A stretch of 64,000 nt of DNA from Schistosoma haematobium (taxonomy: Eukaryota > Platyhelminthes > Trematoda > Strigeidida > Schistosomatidae): contig NC_067197.1 in NCBI RefSeq assembly GCF_000699445.3, forward strand, positions 8,376,152 through 8,440,151. Direction: 5' to 3'. A program made the translations under genes and the position numbers. Below the pieces are notes generated by a model. It made no database searches and had not been told where the DNA came from. It saw only the letters and a program-made list of their open reading frames with translations. Each line of letters starts with the position of its first letter. The first letter of the stretch is position 1. Positions 1 to 12,161 of the stretch are shown piece after piece.

Positions 1-1762
1 AATATTATAAAATTTCCGATCATAGACATAATTTCTGAATAAAGTTTATTTAATTTATGTAAACTCAGTTCAGATTTCTATACTTATTGCGCAATCTATA
101 TAGTTCATCTTCCAAATCCAAGTAATCAGGTCCTCATTACTATCGGTTCTGTTACAAGCGCATTCTTCCAATCTATTGGTATCTTTACTTACTATGATTA
201 AGGTAGTATGCAAATAACATCAGTAATATTTATATTTATTCATTAAAAATCATTATATATATGTTACTTCCTTGTTATTTCGAAAACGTTTACCATTGTC
301 GACAAAAGTTTAACACTGTTAAATCATTTTTTAAGGCGGCTTTAAAAAGGGCCATTTCACATTCTCATAGTAATTCATACCGAATCTCTAATAAAAAGAC
401 AGAAAATATCGCTAGACACATATCCATAACCATTATCATTCTGTTCAGATAAAGAAATAAATTCATACTAGCTTAGAAAAATGAGTATACACTCCACTTA
501 CAGATTTTTCTATCAGAAATCATTACTGCAATGCGCGCAGTACTTCTCCGTTGTTTGATCATACTAAACAGACAAGACGACTAATCCACTCTCCATAACT
601 CTTCCTTACTTGGTGGTAGAAGTATGTGGCACCCCGTAAAGACGTCTTCATCAGACTCTTCATTTGGCTCTGGGGTTTTAGAGACTCCATTTATTTCAGT
701 GTTTACCATGTCGATTTTATCGTGGCCGCTGTCGGAGATCGACGCATCTAGAGCCTACGTTCGGGACATTTACATTGTTGTTCGGTACATCTTGCTCATC
801 AGTCGTTGGCACGACAATACTCGAGCTTAAGGGGGACTCGTAGGGTTGAATGGATATTAAGAGTACATCGGAACTAGGGGACCAGGGTCAGCAGGCATAG
901 GCATGCAATCGGACATCAGATGTATAAATATGTTAACAGTCGGTCAGAATTGTTGGTGAATATTTCATCACATCCGTTCGCGGCGGTTGCGAAGCGCAAA
1001 ATCTATCTGAAACGTTTTGCAGCATGTTACTGCCGTGCAAGTAGACACTAGACAATACCCTCATTCTTTTGCACGGACTTATGTGGTTTGCAGTATAATT
1101 ATATTGTATCGCGTACGCGTTCAAATACATTATCAAACCGTAAACAACAGTCACATATCACGAAGTTCGTGCGGATGTTATAACTTCCAACCACACACAG
1201 TGTTGTGAAGTATAACTTAAATCGAAGGTGCTCTGTTCTACACTGTCAATGTTGGATATTTACTAATATTCCCATATGATCGTGTGATCTTATACTTTTT
1301 TTGAAAACTCACTCATCAAATGTTTTCTGTTATTTGATAACTTTGTTGTACTAATTCACAATTAATGACGTGTGCATTAGTAGCTCATTCACAAATTGTC
1401 ATTTTTTTTTCACGTAGTTGAATAATCTTGTTTAGTATGATGCATAGCTTTTCTTATAATATTTATAAGTGCTTACTGTTTTCTTTCCACGAAAATTCTC
1501 TTGTAATAATTTTAAGTTGTTTTTAACTTTAATACAGTTTTGGATGTGGTATGATTTTGTGAAGCTTTAGGTCAGTGAATTAAGTTTTCGAATTTCAGCT
1601 GTTAGGTCGCAGGTGCAAACCCTTCCCCAACTACCTCAATTTGAATAACTGAATAGTCTGGCTGACCTTTTTACTGGGAGAGTAACTCTATGCTAAGTAC
1701 GCCAATCTGTATTTCGGTAAATTAGCTGAAAAATAATTTATTCCGTTTTATTTATTCTCTAG
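1..1762. other. Upstream intron or flank, no exon recognised
   Basis: No FANCI-like exon was recognised before the acceptor at 1761-1762, so this is probably the intron before the first visible exon. About 600-1210 is richer in GC and CpG than its surroundings and looks like a decayed mobile element, but I could not assign it. The short open frames here have no recognisable domain. Confidence 0.5.
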
Positions 1763-2224
1763 TCATGGGTAACCAAAGTCTTAAATCCAGCCGGTGCTGC
1801 TAATTCGTCAACGCAAAAGTTAACTGCTGTTAATTTTCCTCATGCTAAAGATCTAGTTATTTTATTACCATTACTTGTCAAATTATGCCGTGCTCGTGCT
1901 TCCATAGGTTCTGAAGTAACAATTCCAGATGTGAATAAAATGAATCCATATTCAGGTTTATCTCGTGTTTTAGCCTGGCTTTTACGATTAATGCGTGCTC
2001 CAATTCCATTACGTGGTTCGTCAGAAATAAATAGTACAAATGTTCTTGCCACATCAGCACGTGTTCAATTAATTAATCAAGCTATTTGGTTGGCTCATCT
2101 TATCGGTTCAAATTCCTTGCCTCATAATCCACAAACTACAGATGCTGAATTAGCATTGGATGATTTGATTCTTGCATTATCTAGTGATTTGACCACTGTT
2201 CTGGGTAATGTGGCCGGTGTAAAG
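1763..2224 (+). CDS. FANCI: FANCI orthologue, first visible exon (C-terminal solenoid)
   Basis: This is the first visible exon of a gene whose later exons closely match the C-terminal part of animal FANCI. FANCI pairs with FANCD2; the monoubiquitinated pair clamps DNA during nuclear interstrand crosslink repair. The exon follows a TTCTCTAG acceptor and stays open for 154 codons in phase 0. It ends at AAG before a GTTTGT donor. The product is a leucine-rich helical stretch (for example LVILLPLLVKLCRARASIG), as expected for an alpha-solenoid, with no enzymatic motif. It matches FANCI less strongly than the later exons; assignment rests on frame continuity into them (phase 0 to phase 0 at 4310). 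The lysine that is ubiquitinated in vertebrates lies upstream of the window. The acceptor choice is the least certain part. Confidence 0.8.
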
Positions 2225-4309
2225 GTTTGTGTATTTACTTTAAAAAGGTGGCCGTGATTTATTTTAAATGTTTTTGGCTTATATTTATTGAAGGAAACTG
2301 ATTTTCCGTATATATATATATGTTCGTGTACTTGACTTCAAGCTATATGATTAGTGTGAAGGCTGGTGATATTACCCTGTTACCCAATTCTAATTCGGCG
2401 GAGTGGAGTTCGAATCTGGGACTTTGATACGGTGCACTAATCAAAGACTGACCAAGTGAATAAGCGTATCCAATTGGTAACAATGCTTTGACTTCATTGT
2501 GGACGACGAAATATAAATTCTTCAACTTACTTGTACATTATAGTCAGGCTAACCTCATTAGGTGACGTTAGTAATAAAAGCCAAATGCAAATTAAGTTGA
2601 AAGAATTCGTTTCATAAAGATTATAGTAAGTGCAGCATGAAGAGAAGTTTCGCAACCTACTCAGTTTTATCGGACGTGATTCAACAATAATCATCGAACA
2701 GACTACAGCAAGGTAAATTCAGGTAACGAATATGCGTGTTCATGTGAAAACACATTCCTATAAAAGTGAATAATTGAAAAGGGCTATATTTTTTCATCAG
2801 TGTGGTATGTCACATTCCCTTGAAAGGAAAACCAAATCGTGGCCGATCGCCTATTTTTATCTATTTAGGTGATATCTAATTGGCCCATTGTATCACATTT
2901 CCCTCCTAAACAAAACTGAGAGTGGGCGAGTGGTACACCATGTATATATGTTCACGGAATTTCATTGTATAAAACCTTATTATCGTCTATGTTTTATGTA
3001 ATAGAAATGCTTTATGTCACCTAATTAATTGGCATTAACATAATTTGTCATTCAGTGTAATGATTATCTTTTTTGATCACATGAAATGTGTTGTTGTACT
3101 CAGCATTGACAGTCTGCTCAAATTCTATTCAAACTATTTGTAGATTACAATAGATAATGTCAAATATGATAATCAAGTTTAGTTATAAAAGCGTTAATCG
3201 TTTATCTGGTATTACAGCAGAGCAATCCGGTCACAATGCTCATCTGCCGAAAGAGACTGATGGATTGGAGAATGCTTAGCATCAACAATGGAAAGACTCA
3301 AACACTTAGAACTGAATTATGGCTACTAATTTTGAATTTTAGTAATGATTTTCGTTCTTGTGATATACGAAGCAAAATATTGAGGTAATCCATTCAAGAT
3401 AGACAACAGGGATGAATAATTTGCAGTCTTTAGTATATTAACAATAGGAAACCACGAATCCTTTATTAATAAATTCATAGCTATTGAAGAATTTAGTAGT
3501 TTTATGGATCCCAGGGCTCAGTAGATGTCAAAGAGTCTGTGTTTGAAGCGTAAAGCACTACGTTAGTGACTCAGTGTAAACATCAACATGGATTTTTCAG
3601 GTACATCCAACTTTTTAGTCCCAAATAGAACAAAACAAACGTCATGTGCTCAACTGGCTGGTCACATATATAGTATATTCTAAATTTGTTAAAATGAATG
3701 TTATCTGATAAATAATACGTAATGGTACAATATGAACAACTGTTCACAAAACTGAATTAGCGTTTCAAATAGCTAAATAAACTAATATAAATAGATGATA
3801 CTACTGTTAGATTTCCTCTTTTTATTCAATAAATGAACTTGCTGTTGTACAAAACACTAAACACGACAAGTTATTACAGAATGGTGATACAGGTTTCGTA
3901 GGTCAATATAGTTTGCATCGGGTCCTTATGAATAAGCCTTAATCTTTCTTTTCTTATCGTCTTGTATTTCTGAACTCATCACAGATTGTGAGATGTAGTT
4001 AAATGTTTATTGAGTTGTTAAATCATAATACAATCAGTGTTATTACAAGTTAAACAATGTAACTTCTGTTACTTTTTATCGACCAGTGAATGTACACATC
4101 ATAGTATCAAGCGATAGTCAGTTATTATTTGGGTTAGCTTATAATTCCCACTGAAAGTGAGTGTATTTGTCTGTTTTAATTATATAATCATTGGTGCAGA
4201 AACATCATTTAGTGCTAAGTTAGGATAAAAGCTATTTAAAAGGAGTTTTGATATATTATCCTTCAATTTCTTAGTTTATCTTGTTTGCTTGTTTTATTTT
4301 CTTTTTTAG

Positions 4310-4496
4310 GATATTAGTTTAGTACCAGATGATAAAGAATTAACAGTCACTTATCCTCTGGTTACTCGTTCTTCTGCTCTATCTATTTTACCACTGATTT
4401 ATTCTTCTATAAAACATTCAATTCATGAATATGAGTGGTTTTTAACAAATATTTCTATTGATTGTGCTGGTCGTTTAGATATGAATGATGGGAAAG
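4310..4496 (+). CDS. FANCI: FANCI exon 2 of those visible
   Basis: The acceptor is CTTTTTTAG and the donor GTAAGT. The exon starts in phase 0 (DISLVPDDKELTVTYPLV) and leaves one base of a split Gly codon. It contains the segment around IHEYEWFLTNI. In vertebrate FANCI the equivalent region also ends with a helix containing an acidic-Trp pair (EVDWLI as I recall it), just before the conserved QTALPSG block. The intron before it is about 2.1 kb and holds only decayed repeats. Confidence 0.85.
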
Positions 4497-4796
4497 GTAA
4501 GTTTTTTTAGTCGAAAAAGGTCTACATTGCTGTGTTTTTTGTTATATATATATTTACAAGTTTAAAACAATTAGTCCCTTTGATAAATTTCGATAATGCA
4601 ATGAGAAGACGTAGTTTATCAGAATTATGTGATATATTTGCGCAATACATTTCGAACAATCTGATCACACATATACTTGTTAAGAACATTTATATATGAA
4701 AAATTAAAAGGTCAACTAGACAGGTTAAGGATAAGTCATAACAAAAGAAAAATATTAAAGTACACAAAAACAAATGTGATTACCACTCTGGACAGT

Positions 4797-5204
4797 AAAT
4801 CAGTACTACCAGGGTAGGTTAAGTGTAAGTACAAATTGTTTTTGAACACATAAAGGGGGTTTCAATTTTCGTATAGCCAAGGCTTCAATAAACCTTAGTA
4901 TAGGTCCTTGAAGGCTTTTGTACAACACAACAAATGCTGATTTGATATCAACCTTATGACCCGTCTCAATCAAATGTTTCGCAATGGATGATGATGTCTG
5001 TCTATCCTGTGATCTTATTTCACCATTGGAATTCATCTGATTTTGCAACCATTTTGGTATATGTTCACCCACCCTTAATTGCAAATCGCGATTGCTCCTC
5101 CCTATGTACGTGTTTCCACACCTACATGTAAGTTTATAGACACAATGGGATGTGACACAATCGTTTTCATGCTGTCTTTTTTTAATGAAAAATGTTTTTA
5201 TCAC
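4797..5204 (-). mobile_element. Penelope-like element fragment: GIY-YIG endonuclease C-terminus
   Basis: A 132-codon frame (5204 down to 4806) encodes the C-terminal GIY-YIG nuclease domain of a Penelope-like retroelement. Visible motifs are VYKLTCRCGNTYIGRS, where the C-x-CG and YIG pattern marks the active-site strand pair, then LQLRVGEHI with the family Arg and Glu-His. The end is a LCVQKQFVLTLNLPW block, shared with two other copies in the window. The reverse transcriptase part is missing, so this is a 5'-truncated insertion. It lies antisense inside a FANCI intron, ending only about 30-40 bp from the next acceptor (5232-5233). The frame is unusually clean, with no stop through the domain. 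Confidence 0.85.
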
Positions 5205-5233
5205 ATCTTTATTTCTTCACTTTTTTATTCAAG

Positions 5234-5424
5234 GATCTAAAGATATTGAAAATAAATTAGATGGAAATGAAAAAGAAGAATCATTTTGTTTACGTTTAAT
5301 TGGTCTTGGAGAAATTTTAGCTCAACTATTACAAACTGCATTACCAGCCCCAAGTGCTCATGTAGACACATTATTGGAAATCGGAGCTTCAGTGTTCAAT
5401 TTACTTAGCCGTTTAACAAAATAT
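5234..5424 (+). CDS. FANCI: FANCI exon 3 of those visible
   Basis: It starts after TTTTATTCAAG, completes the split Gly codon, and ends at TAT before a GTTAGT donor (phase 0). The segment LGEILAQLLQTALPAPSAHV followed by DTLLEIGASVFNLLSRLTKY matches the family block that reads around LLTFFHELVQTALPSGSCV in vertebrate FANCI (recalled, not searched). This is one of the strongest identity anchors in the gene. The open frame continues past the donor into the intron, which is coincidental. Confidence 0.93.
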
Positions 5425-5628
5425 GTTAGTTTCTTTTTTTCTTCTGTTTTCGTGCATGTTTGTTTTTTATGTTTACAATATATGTCTAATGTATATTTTT
5501 TGTCAGTCAGTCATAAGTACTATGGAGCCTGGCATAAATATGTATCAGGTCAAGTTGTCTTACTACAATCAACACAGCGAGATAAAACTATCAAGATAAG
5601 TACTAGTGGAGTACAAATAGTAACAGTA

Positions 5629-8600
5629 CCTTACTTACTTACTTACACCTGTTACTCCTCGTGAAGGAGCATAGGTCGCTCACCAGCATTCTCCATCCAA
5701 CCCTGTCCTGGGCAATCCTTTCCAGCTCCTTCCAGTTGTAATTCATCCTTTTCATATCTGCTTCTATTATCCGACGTAACGTGTTCTTTGGCCTTCCTCT
5801 TTTCCGCTTCCCTTCAGGATTCCAAGTTAGAGCTTGCCTCGTGATGCAGTTTGACGATTTGCGTAATGTATGTCCTATCCATTTCCATCGTCTTTTCCTA
5901 ATTTCCTCTTCAGCTGAAAGTTGGTTTGTTCTCTCCCACAGAAGGCTATTGCTGATGGTATCCGGCCAATGGATGTTGAGTATCTTGCGTAGACAGCTAT
6001 TTATAAATACTTGTACTTTCTTGATTGTGGTTGTTGTAGTTCTCCAAGTTTCAGCTCCATACAGTAGAATTGCCTTGATGTTCGTATTGAAGATTCTCAC
6101 TTTGATATTGGTTGAAAGTTGTTTTGAGTTCCATATGTTCTTCAATTGTAGGAATGCGGCCCTTGCTTTGCCAATCCTCGCCTTTACGTCTGCATCTGAA
6201 CCTCCATGTCTATCGACGATGCTTCCCAGATATGTGAAGGATTCTACATCTTCCAGAGTTTCGCCATCAAGGGTGATTGGATTGCTGTTCTCCGCTTTGA
6301 ATTTGAGGACCTTGGTTTTCCCTTTGTGTATACTGAGGCCTACTGATGCAGAGACTGCTGCTACATTGGCTGTCTTTATCTGAATCTGTTCACGTGTACG
6401 TGATAGGAGGGCTAGGTCATCTGCGAAGTCCAGATCGTCTAATTGGTTCTGAGCTGTCCATTGTATTCCGTGTTTTCCTTCAGATGTTGAGGTCTTCATA
6501 ATCCAGTCGACCACCAGAAGAAAGAGGAAGGAAGAGAGTGAACAGCCTTGTCTGACTCCGGTCCTTACTTGGAATGCATCTGTCAGCTGTCCTCCATGCA
6601 CTACTTTGCACTGTAGTCCGTCGTATGAGTTCCGGATAATATTGACAATCTTCTCAGGAACTCCGTAGTGTCGAAGAAGTTTCCATAATGTCCTCCTATC
6701 TACACTGTCGAATGCCTTTTCATAATCAATGAAGTTGATGTATAGTGACGAGTTCCACTCAACTGATTGTTCGACGATGATCCGTAGTGTTGCAATTTGG
6801 TCTGTGCACGACCGATCCTTTCGGAATCCAGCTTGTTGATCTCGAAGTTGGGCATCTACTGCATCCTTCATCCGGTTCAGCAACAATCTGTTGAAGACTT
6901 TCCCTGGTATTGACAGTAGTGTAATGCCTCTGTAGTTTTCACATTTGCTCAGATCTCCTTTCTTTGGAATCTTGATGAGGTGTCCTTCTTTCCAGTCCAT
7001 TGGCACTTGTTCCTCCTCCCAAATCTTTTTGAATAGAGGGTAAAGCATGCTTGTGGTTACTTCGACGTCTGATTTCAGTGCTTCAGCTGGTATGTTGTCG
7101 GGTCCTGCTGCTTTCCCGTTCTTGATTTGTCTGACGGCCATTCTAATTTCTTCCGTCGTTGGTGGGTTGACATCTATAGGAAGATCTGTGTGTGCTGCTT
7201 CGATGTTCGGTGGATTCATTGGAGCCGGCCTATTCAGGAGTTCCTCGAAGTATTCTACCCATCTGTTTCGCTGTTGTTGAATTTCAGTGATTGGCTTGCC
7301 TTCTTTGTCTTTGACCGGCCTCTCTGGTTTACTGTATTTCCCTGATAGTTTCTTCGTTGTATCGTAGAGCTGTTTCATATTTCCTTCTCTAGCAGCTTTT
7401 TCTGCCGTCGTTGCTAATTCTTCCACGTATTTCTTCATGTCGGCTCTAATGCTCCTCTTCACTTGCTTGTTTGCTTCTATGTATTCAGCTTGTGCTTGGA
7501 CTTTCTCTGCTCGTGTTCGGCTGTTGTTAATTGCTGTCTTCTTGTTCTTCCTTTCTTTGATCTTGTCCAGTGTTTCTATAGAGATCCATTCCTTATGATG
7601 GTGTTTCTTTAGGCCCAGAACCTCTTGACACGTTGAAGTCAATGTTTCTTTGATGCCTTTCCAGTTGTCCTCCATGGTAGTTTCTTCTTCCTTCAGTAGA
7701 TCTTGAAAGGCTTGGAATCTGTTGTTGAGAGCTATCTTGAATTCATTGAGTTTGTCAGTATCTCGAAGGAAGGCTGTATTGAACCTTTGTAGTGCTGTTT
7801 GTCCACTTGTCCAGTTCTTTTTTAGCTTCAGTTTTAAATTGGCTACAACTAGGTGGTGATCTGAAGCTACGTCAGCTCCTCTCCTAGTTCTCACATCTTC
7901 CATTGTCCTTCGGAATTTTTTGTTGATGCAAATATGGTCTATCTGGTTCTCTGTAGTGTGGTCCGGTGAGATCCATGTAGCCTTGTGTATACGTTTGTGT
8001 GGAAATATTGTGCCTCCTATGACTAATTTGTTGAATGCACACAAATTTGCAAATCTTTCTCCATTTTCGTTCCTCTCTCCCAGTCCATGTCGTCCCATAA
8101 TATCTTCATATCCAGTGTTGTCTATTCCGACCTTGGCATTTAGATCTCCCATCAGAATGGTGAGGTCCTTTCTTGAGCATTTCTCTATGATTGACTGCAG
8201 CCGCTCGTAGAATTGATCTTTAATGTCGTCGTTGCTACCATTGGTGGGTGCATAACATTGGATAATATTCATTAAGATCCCCTCCTTCTTTGTTTTGAAT
8301 GATGCTTTGATGATTCGGGATCCGTGGGATTCCCATCCTACAAGTGCATTTCGTGCTACTTTGGACAGCATTAGAGCGACTCCCTGAGTGTGTGGAGCAT
8401 TTTCCTCTTCGTGACCGGAGTATAGCAGCATCTCTCCCGTAGCTAGCCTTTTCTGTCCAGCTTGGGTCCAGTGGGTTTCGCTGATTCCCAGTACTGCCAA
8501 GTTGTATCTCCTCATTTCCGTTGCAAGTTGACTGGTCTTCCCGGTTTCCCACATTGTTCTAACGTTCCATGTACCTATAAAAATTTTTGCTCTGGTTGTT

Positions 8601-8846
8601 AGAAGGGGCATCGGCCTCGTGGCTTCCGAAGGAATTCGGCTTTCACCATGAAGCGTCATAATTCTTCTAAATGAAGACCTTCTAACTCTCAGGGCAGAGT
8701 TAAAATGGTTTGAATTATTTTTTCTGGTAAGCGTTTTTTTAGCGAATTAGTTTTCTACGGGATGGGGACGCTAACCCCATGCCCAACCCTCCTCCTTTAC
8801 CCGGGCTTGGGACCGGCAGTAACTCTAGAAGAGCTACAGGCGGAGT
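5629..8846 (-). mobile_element. Full-length RTE-clade LINE with 11-bp target-site duplication
   Basis: A complete non-LTR retrotransposon of 3218 bp lies antisense in the intron between FANCI exons ending at 5424 and starting at 9273. It is flanked by identical 11-bp copies of tagtaacagta at 5618-5628 and 8847-8857. In its sense direction it has a 187-nt 5' leader (8846 down to 8660) containing a GC-rich stretch, one long reading frame, almost no 3' UTR, and a short (AAGT)n tail at 5629-5645. The simple tetranucleotide tail instead of poly(A) is typical of the RTE clade. It is probably of the schistosome SR2/SR3 (Perere-3) type, though I cannot decide which. The intact frame and perfect duplication suggest a recent insertion. 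Confidence 0.93.
5639..8659 (-). CDS. RTE retrotransposon endonuclease/reverse transcriptase, intact
   Basis: This 1006-residue polyprotein has no stop or frameshift. The N-terminal apurinic-type endonuclease (about 25-275) has FIGTWNVRT (N32), SETHW (E61), MGDLNAKVG (171-174), QIDHI (D241, H242) and SDHHLV (266-268), the usual catalytic set. A basic coiled linker (about 310-450) follows. The reverse transcriptase (about 500-830) has [28 protein letters not shown], motif [11 protein letters not shown] (D645), motif [10 protein letters not shown], motif C FADD (745-748) and the YLGSIVD motif. The C-terminus has W-WIGHTLRK and GRPKNTLRR, conserved in the other copies here. The start at 8659 is the first ATG of the frame. 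It should nick genomic DNA and copy its own RNA at the nick (target-primed reverse transcription). Confidence 0.95.
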   Translation of the reverse strand: MTLHGESRIPSEATRPMPLLTTRAKIFIGTWNVRTMWETGKTSQLATEMRRYNLAVLGISETHWTQAGQKRLATGEMLLYSGHEEENAPHTQGVALMLSKVARNALVGWESHGSRIIKASFKTKKEGILMNIIQCYAPTNGSNDDIKDQFYERLQSIIEKCSRKDLTILMGDLNAKVGIDNTGYEDIMGRHGLGERNENGERFANLCAFNKLVIGGTIFPHKRIHKATWISPDHTTENQIDHICINKKFRRTMEDVRTRRGADVASDHHLVVANLKLKLKKNWTSGQTALQRFNTAFLRDTDKLNEFKIALNNRFQAFQDLLKEEETTMEDNWKGIKETLTSTCQEVLGLKKHHHKEWISIETLDKIKERKNKKTAINNSRTRAEKVQAQAEYIEANKQVKRSIRADMKKYVEELATTAEKAAREGNMKQLYDTTKKLSGKYSKPERPVKDKEGKPITEIQQQRNRWVEYFEELLNRPAPMNPPNIEAAHTDLPIDVNPPTTEEIRMAVRQIKNGKAAGPDNIPAEALKSDVEVTTSMLYPLFKKIWEEEQVPMDWKEGHLIKIPKKGDLSKCENYRGITLLSIPGKVFNRLLLNRMKDAVDAQLRDQQAGFRKDRSCTDQIATLRIIVEQSVEWNSSLYINFIDYEKAFDSVDRRTLWKLLRHYGVPEKIVNIIRNSYDGLQCKVVHGGQLTDAFQVRTGVRQGCSLSSFLFLLVVDWIMKTSTSEGKHGIQWTAQNQLDDLDFADDLALLSRTREQIQIKTANVAAVSASVGLSIHKGKTKVLKFKAENSNPITLDGETLEDVESFTYLGSIVDRHGGSDADVKARIGKARAAFLQLKNIWNSKQLSTNIKVRIFNTNIKAILLYGAETWRTTTTTIKKVQVFINSCLRKILNIHWPDTISNSLLWERTNQLSAEEEIRKRRWKWIGHTLRKSSNCITRQALTWNPEGKRKRGRPKNTLRRIIEADMKRMNYNWKELERIAQDRVGWRMLVSDLCSFTRSNRCK

Positions 8847-9272
8847 TAGTAACAGTATCAATGATAGTAAAAACAATTCAACAACAAAAATATAATTTAA
8901 GAAGGAAAACTGAATTTACAGAACCAAAATAAATAGGTATTTGAAGAAAAAAATGTGAATGTATCTGTGACATTGCGACCAATTTCAGGAAATGCTATTC
9001 AGCATCTTCAAATCAGTGGTAACAATAACCTCAACCTAGTAGTCTACATCTACTTACTCGAATCCATTTAACAGTTAATTACTGTATGGATTGATCCTAT
9101 ATCGTAATTTGGCTACCTATTTTTCTTTGTCAGAGTGTTATCAGTGTTAAGTTTGACTTGTTGTTCAGAATTATCTGGCTTCTTCAGTAAATCATAAGTA
9201 TATATATATTTTTACTTGAATCAAATCATATATTATGGCAATACGTTCATTTATTCATTTTGTTTTAATTAG

Positions 9273-9389
9273 TATTTACGAGTTGTCCGACTGAGATATG
9301 GTCGCTTCCCAGTAATTTTTGAACGATTAGTTCGTGTTTACGGTAGAGAAGTTGCTCCACGTGCATATGTATTATTTTCTTATATACAG
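9273..9389 (+). CDS. FANCI: FANCI exon 4 of those visible
   Basis: The exon has 39 codons, phase 0 at both ends, between a TTTTAATTAG acceptor and a GTAAAC donor. It begins YLRVVRLRYGRFP and ends AYVLFSYIQ. The vertebrate protein has a YYLQV start and an SYVQ end in the same place. The preceding intron is enlarged to about 3.8 kb almost entirely by the full-length RTE element. Confidence 0.92.
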
Positions 9390-9639
9390 GTAAACAATTT
9401 ATTTCGTATGTAAATTCGATTTTTGTATTATATAATGACAATAGATAACATTTCAGTCATTTGTCTAGAGGATGGTTCTCATGTTTATTTGTACTGTGAT
9501 ATTTATTTCAAGGTTTGCAATTTGGCTTTCAGTGATCTCCAGTTTTACTGACAGACGTTTAATAGGTATTCACCAATACCTGAATTTGATATCCTTTTGT
9601 TTATTTGGTGGTTTAATGTAAGCACGAATGAATTTTTCG

Positions 9640-10200
9640 GTCTTGTCATACAACCCCACTGATCTTTTTAAATACTGAAGTTGTCACAAATAATAATAAA
9701 GGTAGAGGGCAGTTGCCGCTTACCAGTCGCCTACACCATAGAGGTACTTTTTAATTTTTATGAAGGTAACTGTACTAGTGATGCTCTTAGCGACCTGGGA
9801 GCGTGACTGTAGAGCCCAAGGGTCAACTACTTGAGGCCAGTCATAAACGGCTTTTCTGTGAGAAGTATGTAATTTATTAACTTCATGCTTCAGAAGACTT
9901 TCAAACTGAAGACGGAAATCTTTGGGGTGAGTGGAGGTTTGCTATTTTTCGGATGGGTCTTTTCTAACCCTCTGCTGTCGTTATGCGAAATCAGCATCTC
10001 TGGAGGTTATGGTTGTGTCTGAAAGGAAACACGTCACTGCCACCACACGTTAGTGGAGTCGACGGTACAACTTTACCGTTGGATCACGGGTTCGCTGCTC
10101 CTAGCTCTACTATTCCCCAACCACCTTGTCTGTCATGGTGGAGACTGAAGACATTTTTTCTTCAGGCGAAATAGCTCGGTCGTGTCATTATGATAAACAA
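9640..10200. repeat. Unclassified repeat-like segment in a FANCI intron
   Basis: This stretch is less AT-rich than the intron around it and contains CpG- and GTCGAC-containing sequence, so it is probably an old mobile-element insertion. The open frame at 9983-10174 has no recognisable domain. No matching second copy was noticed in the window, so no family is assigned. Confidence 0.35.
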
Positions 10201-10659
10201 ACGCAACCATCCATATCAAGGTAATATCTACTCTCAGGATATTTAAGCTCCATGTAGGACTCATAAAGTTGTATTTTCCCTAGTGTAGATTGAATTGTTT
10301 ATGTATTGTAAATATATCGCATCACAATTTGCTTTTATTCACCACAACCTGTCAGTTGGCTTAAGACCACTTATATTCCGAATGGTTGTCAGTATTAAAT
10401 TCAGTAATCTGATTAGCACATATTAGCATTTTGGGAGAAAATTGTATTTTTGTTTTTTACTAAGTAACCAAATTTGCTTAGTTTAGATGGTATTCATTGG
10501 CGATATTTATGTGCAGGATCATTATCCTGCACAAGTTTAGTTTTCGCTAAAAAGTCGTGCAATCACTACGCAATATTGTTTCTATAATTTTTTTTATAAA
10601 GGAGGGTTTGTTATGATTGTTGAATTTTGTTGTCAGTATCATAAACCGAGCTTAATTGA

Positions 10660-10990
10660 ACAACTATTGGTAGATGTAGCTATTTCAGTTTAGTATCGAG
10701 CTCCTTAAGATTGCAAATTTATGATCATACTAGTGATCGAACATAGGAACATCTGATCTCTCAGCGACCGCTTAACAACTACACCACTAATTTGGCATCA
10801 AATAGTGCGGATTCTTAACATCAATGAATTTAGTATGTTACGCAACTATCATCCAACGCTAGTTGTTGGTGATTGCTTCGCATCTAACATGATTAAAATC
10901 CACTGGTAACTGCTTTTCACTAGAACTCCGGAGATTATATTTTAGAATTAGTCACCAGTATACGTATATTTCGATCTTATACTTCGTTCT
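10660..10990 (-). repeat. Hammerhead SINE family B, decayed copy
   Basis: On the - strand it has the family-B order: a leader, a tRNA-like head (reverse complement seen as cgcttaacaactacacca), a box-B-like part and a hammerhead remnant. The ribozyme core is too mutated to be active. It lies in the intron between 9389 and 12162. Confidence 0.6.
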
Positions 10991-11194
10991 CATTTTTGTA
11001 CTGAACATTTTGATGACTGAAGTGTTCAACTTTTGCCCACCAAGTTGTAGCTACAAATCCCACCTCACGTTCGTTTTTCACAACTGAATATTATCACTGA
11101 CTCTTACATTTACAAAGCTAAGTATATGAATCTGTACCTGGTAAATGAGTTATTCACTCTTTTGAAAAATCCCTTCTCTGAGTACATTTATATA

Positions 11195-11490
11195 TACTAT
11201 CGTGAACAAGAACACGGGTAGGGGCAATTGAATTATGTTTAGCACAATATTACCGAGTTACTTGGTAAAATAGAAAAACCATACTATAATACTTAATTTA
11301 CAAAATGTTCAATAATTGTCTCGAACTTCGTTGTTCTTGCATTTCCATACCAATTGCTTCCTAGTCCCGCTCTTCCTTTCTTGATCTTCCCCATCTTCTG
11401 CTGCCAGACATTACATTCCTGACTCGCGTCATATACTACTTATATCAATATAAGTAGCACGCACCACAATACCACCTAGTATTATGTAAG
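11195..11490 (+). repeat. Dispersed ~290-bp repeat (solo-LTR-like), copy 1
   Basis: It shares the start gtgaacaagaac, a middle cttctgctgccagacatt and the end atataagtagcacgcacca with copies near 27.35, 47.9, 50.05 and 63.29 kb. A short palindrome (ctacttatat ... atataagtag) precedes the 3' end in most copies. The family is not identified; a solo LTR is one possibility. Confidence 0.6.
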
Positions 11491-11521
11491 TAGTTTATGG
11501 TACGAGTTGATATTAGTTAGA

Positions 11522-11523
<2 letters not shown>

Positions 11524-11566
<43 letters not shown>
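11524..11566. repeat. (AT)n microsatellite
   Basis: An uninterrupted AT dinucleotide run of about 43 bp in a FANCI intron. Confidence 0.95.
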
Positions 11567-11567
<1 letters not shown>

Positions 11568-11899
11568 TTGGTCTTGTTTATTTCCAATTTACATCTTAAA
11601 AACATGTAACTACTCTGTTTTCATACATAAAATCAGCATTCTCATCTTATAAAATTCTTAGGAACAATATGTGCGCAAAAGTCAGTGGAAGAGGGTTTTT
11701 TTTAAATAGATTTCAACGAAAATGAATATATTTACGCCTAAAATTTGCATTAAAATTCCTCGGAAAACGAAATTAGTACTTTTAGCATAAACATCGATGT
11801 AATTGGAAATTGATATTTTTAGTGTATCACTTCCATAATCAATATACTCAAATAACTATTTGAGGTGTCAGGCAATTATTACCAAACGCGATGAGTGAT

Positions 11900-12095
11900 A
11901 GTCACGCAATATCACGAATCCATTGAAGTTGCTCACGTACTGCATTCCGCCTCAGTAGGTCAAGTGCACGCTATGAGTTCTGAAGTTTTTAGGTTCAGTC
12001 TGCAGTGACGTCGTGGTCGAGCACTCCTAAGGAGGAGTCCCGAATCAGGACAAAACAGTTGTCCGGTGCATGGTTCTTTATGGTTGTCTAACTAA
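11900..12095 (+). repeat. Hammerhead SINE remnant, family B-like
   Basis: A degenerate tRNA-like head is followed by a hammerhead-like run (aggaggagtcccgaatcagg, then acaaaacagttgtccgg). The conserved GAAA is changed to AAAA and the CUGANGA core is broken, so it should be inactive. It ends about 65 bp before the next FANCI exon. Confidence 0.5.
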
Positions 12096-12161
12096 AATCT
12101 ATCTGTGGTATGAACTCTGAAATAACTTAGCTGTTTATTGTTTTTTTCTTGAGAAATTTAG

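Noticed and set aside
5152..5664. 170-codon + strand frame as a stand-alone gene
   Set aside because: Only 5234-5424 is coding (a FANCI exon); the rest is intron on both sides.
5781..6383. 200-codon + strand frame and similar + strand frames at 7047-8210
   Set aside because: Antisense shadows of the intact RTE polyprotein; no motifs of their own.
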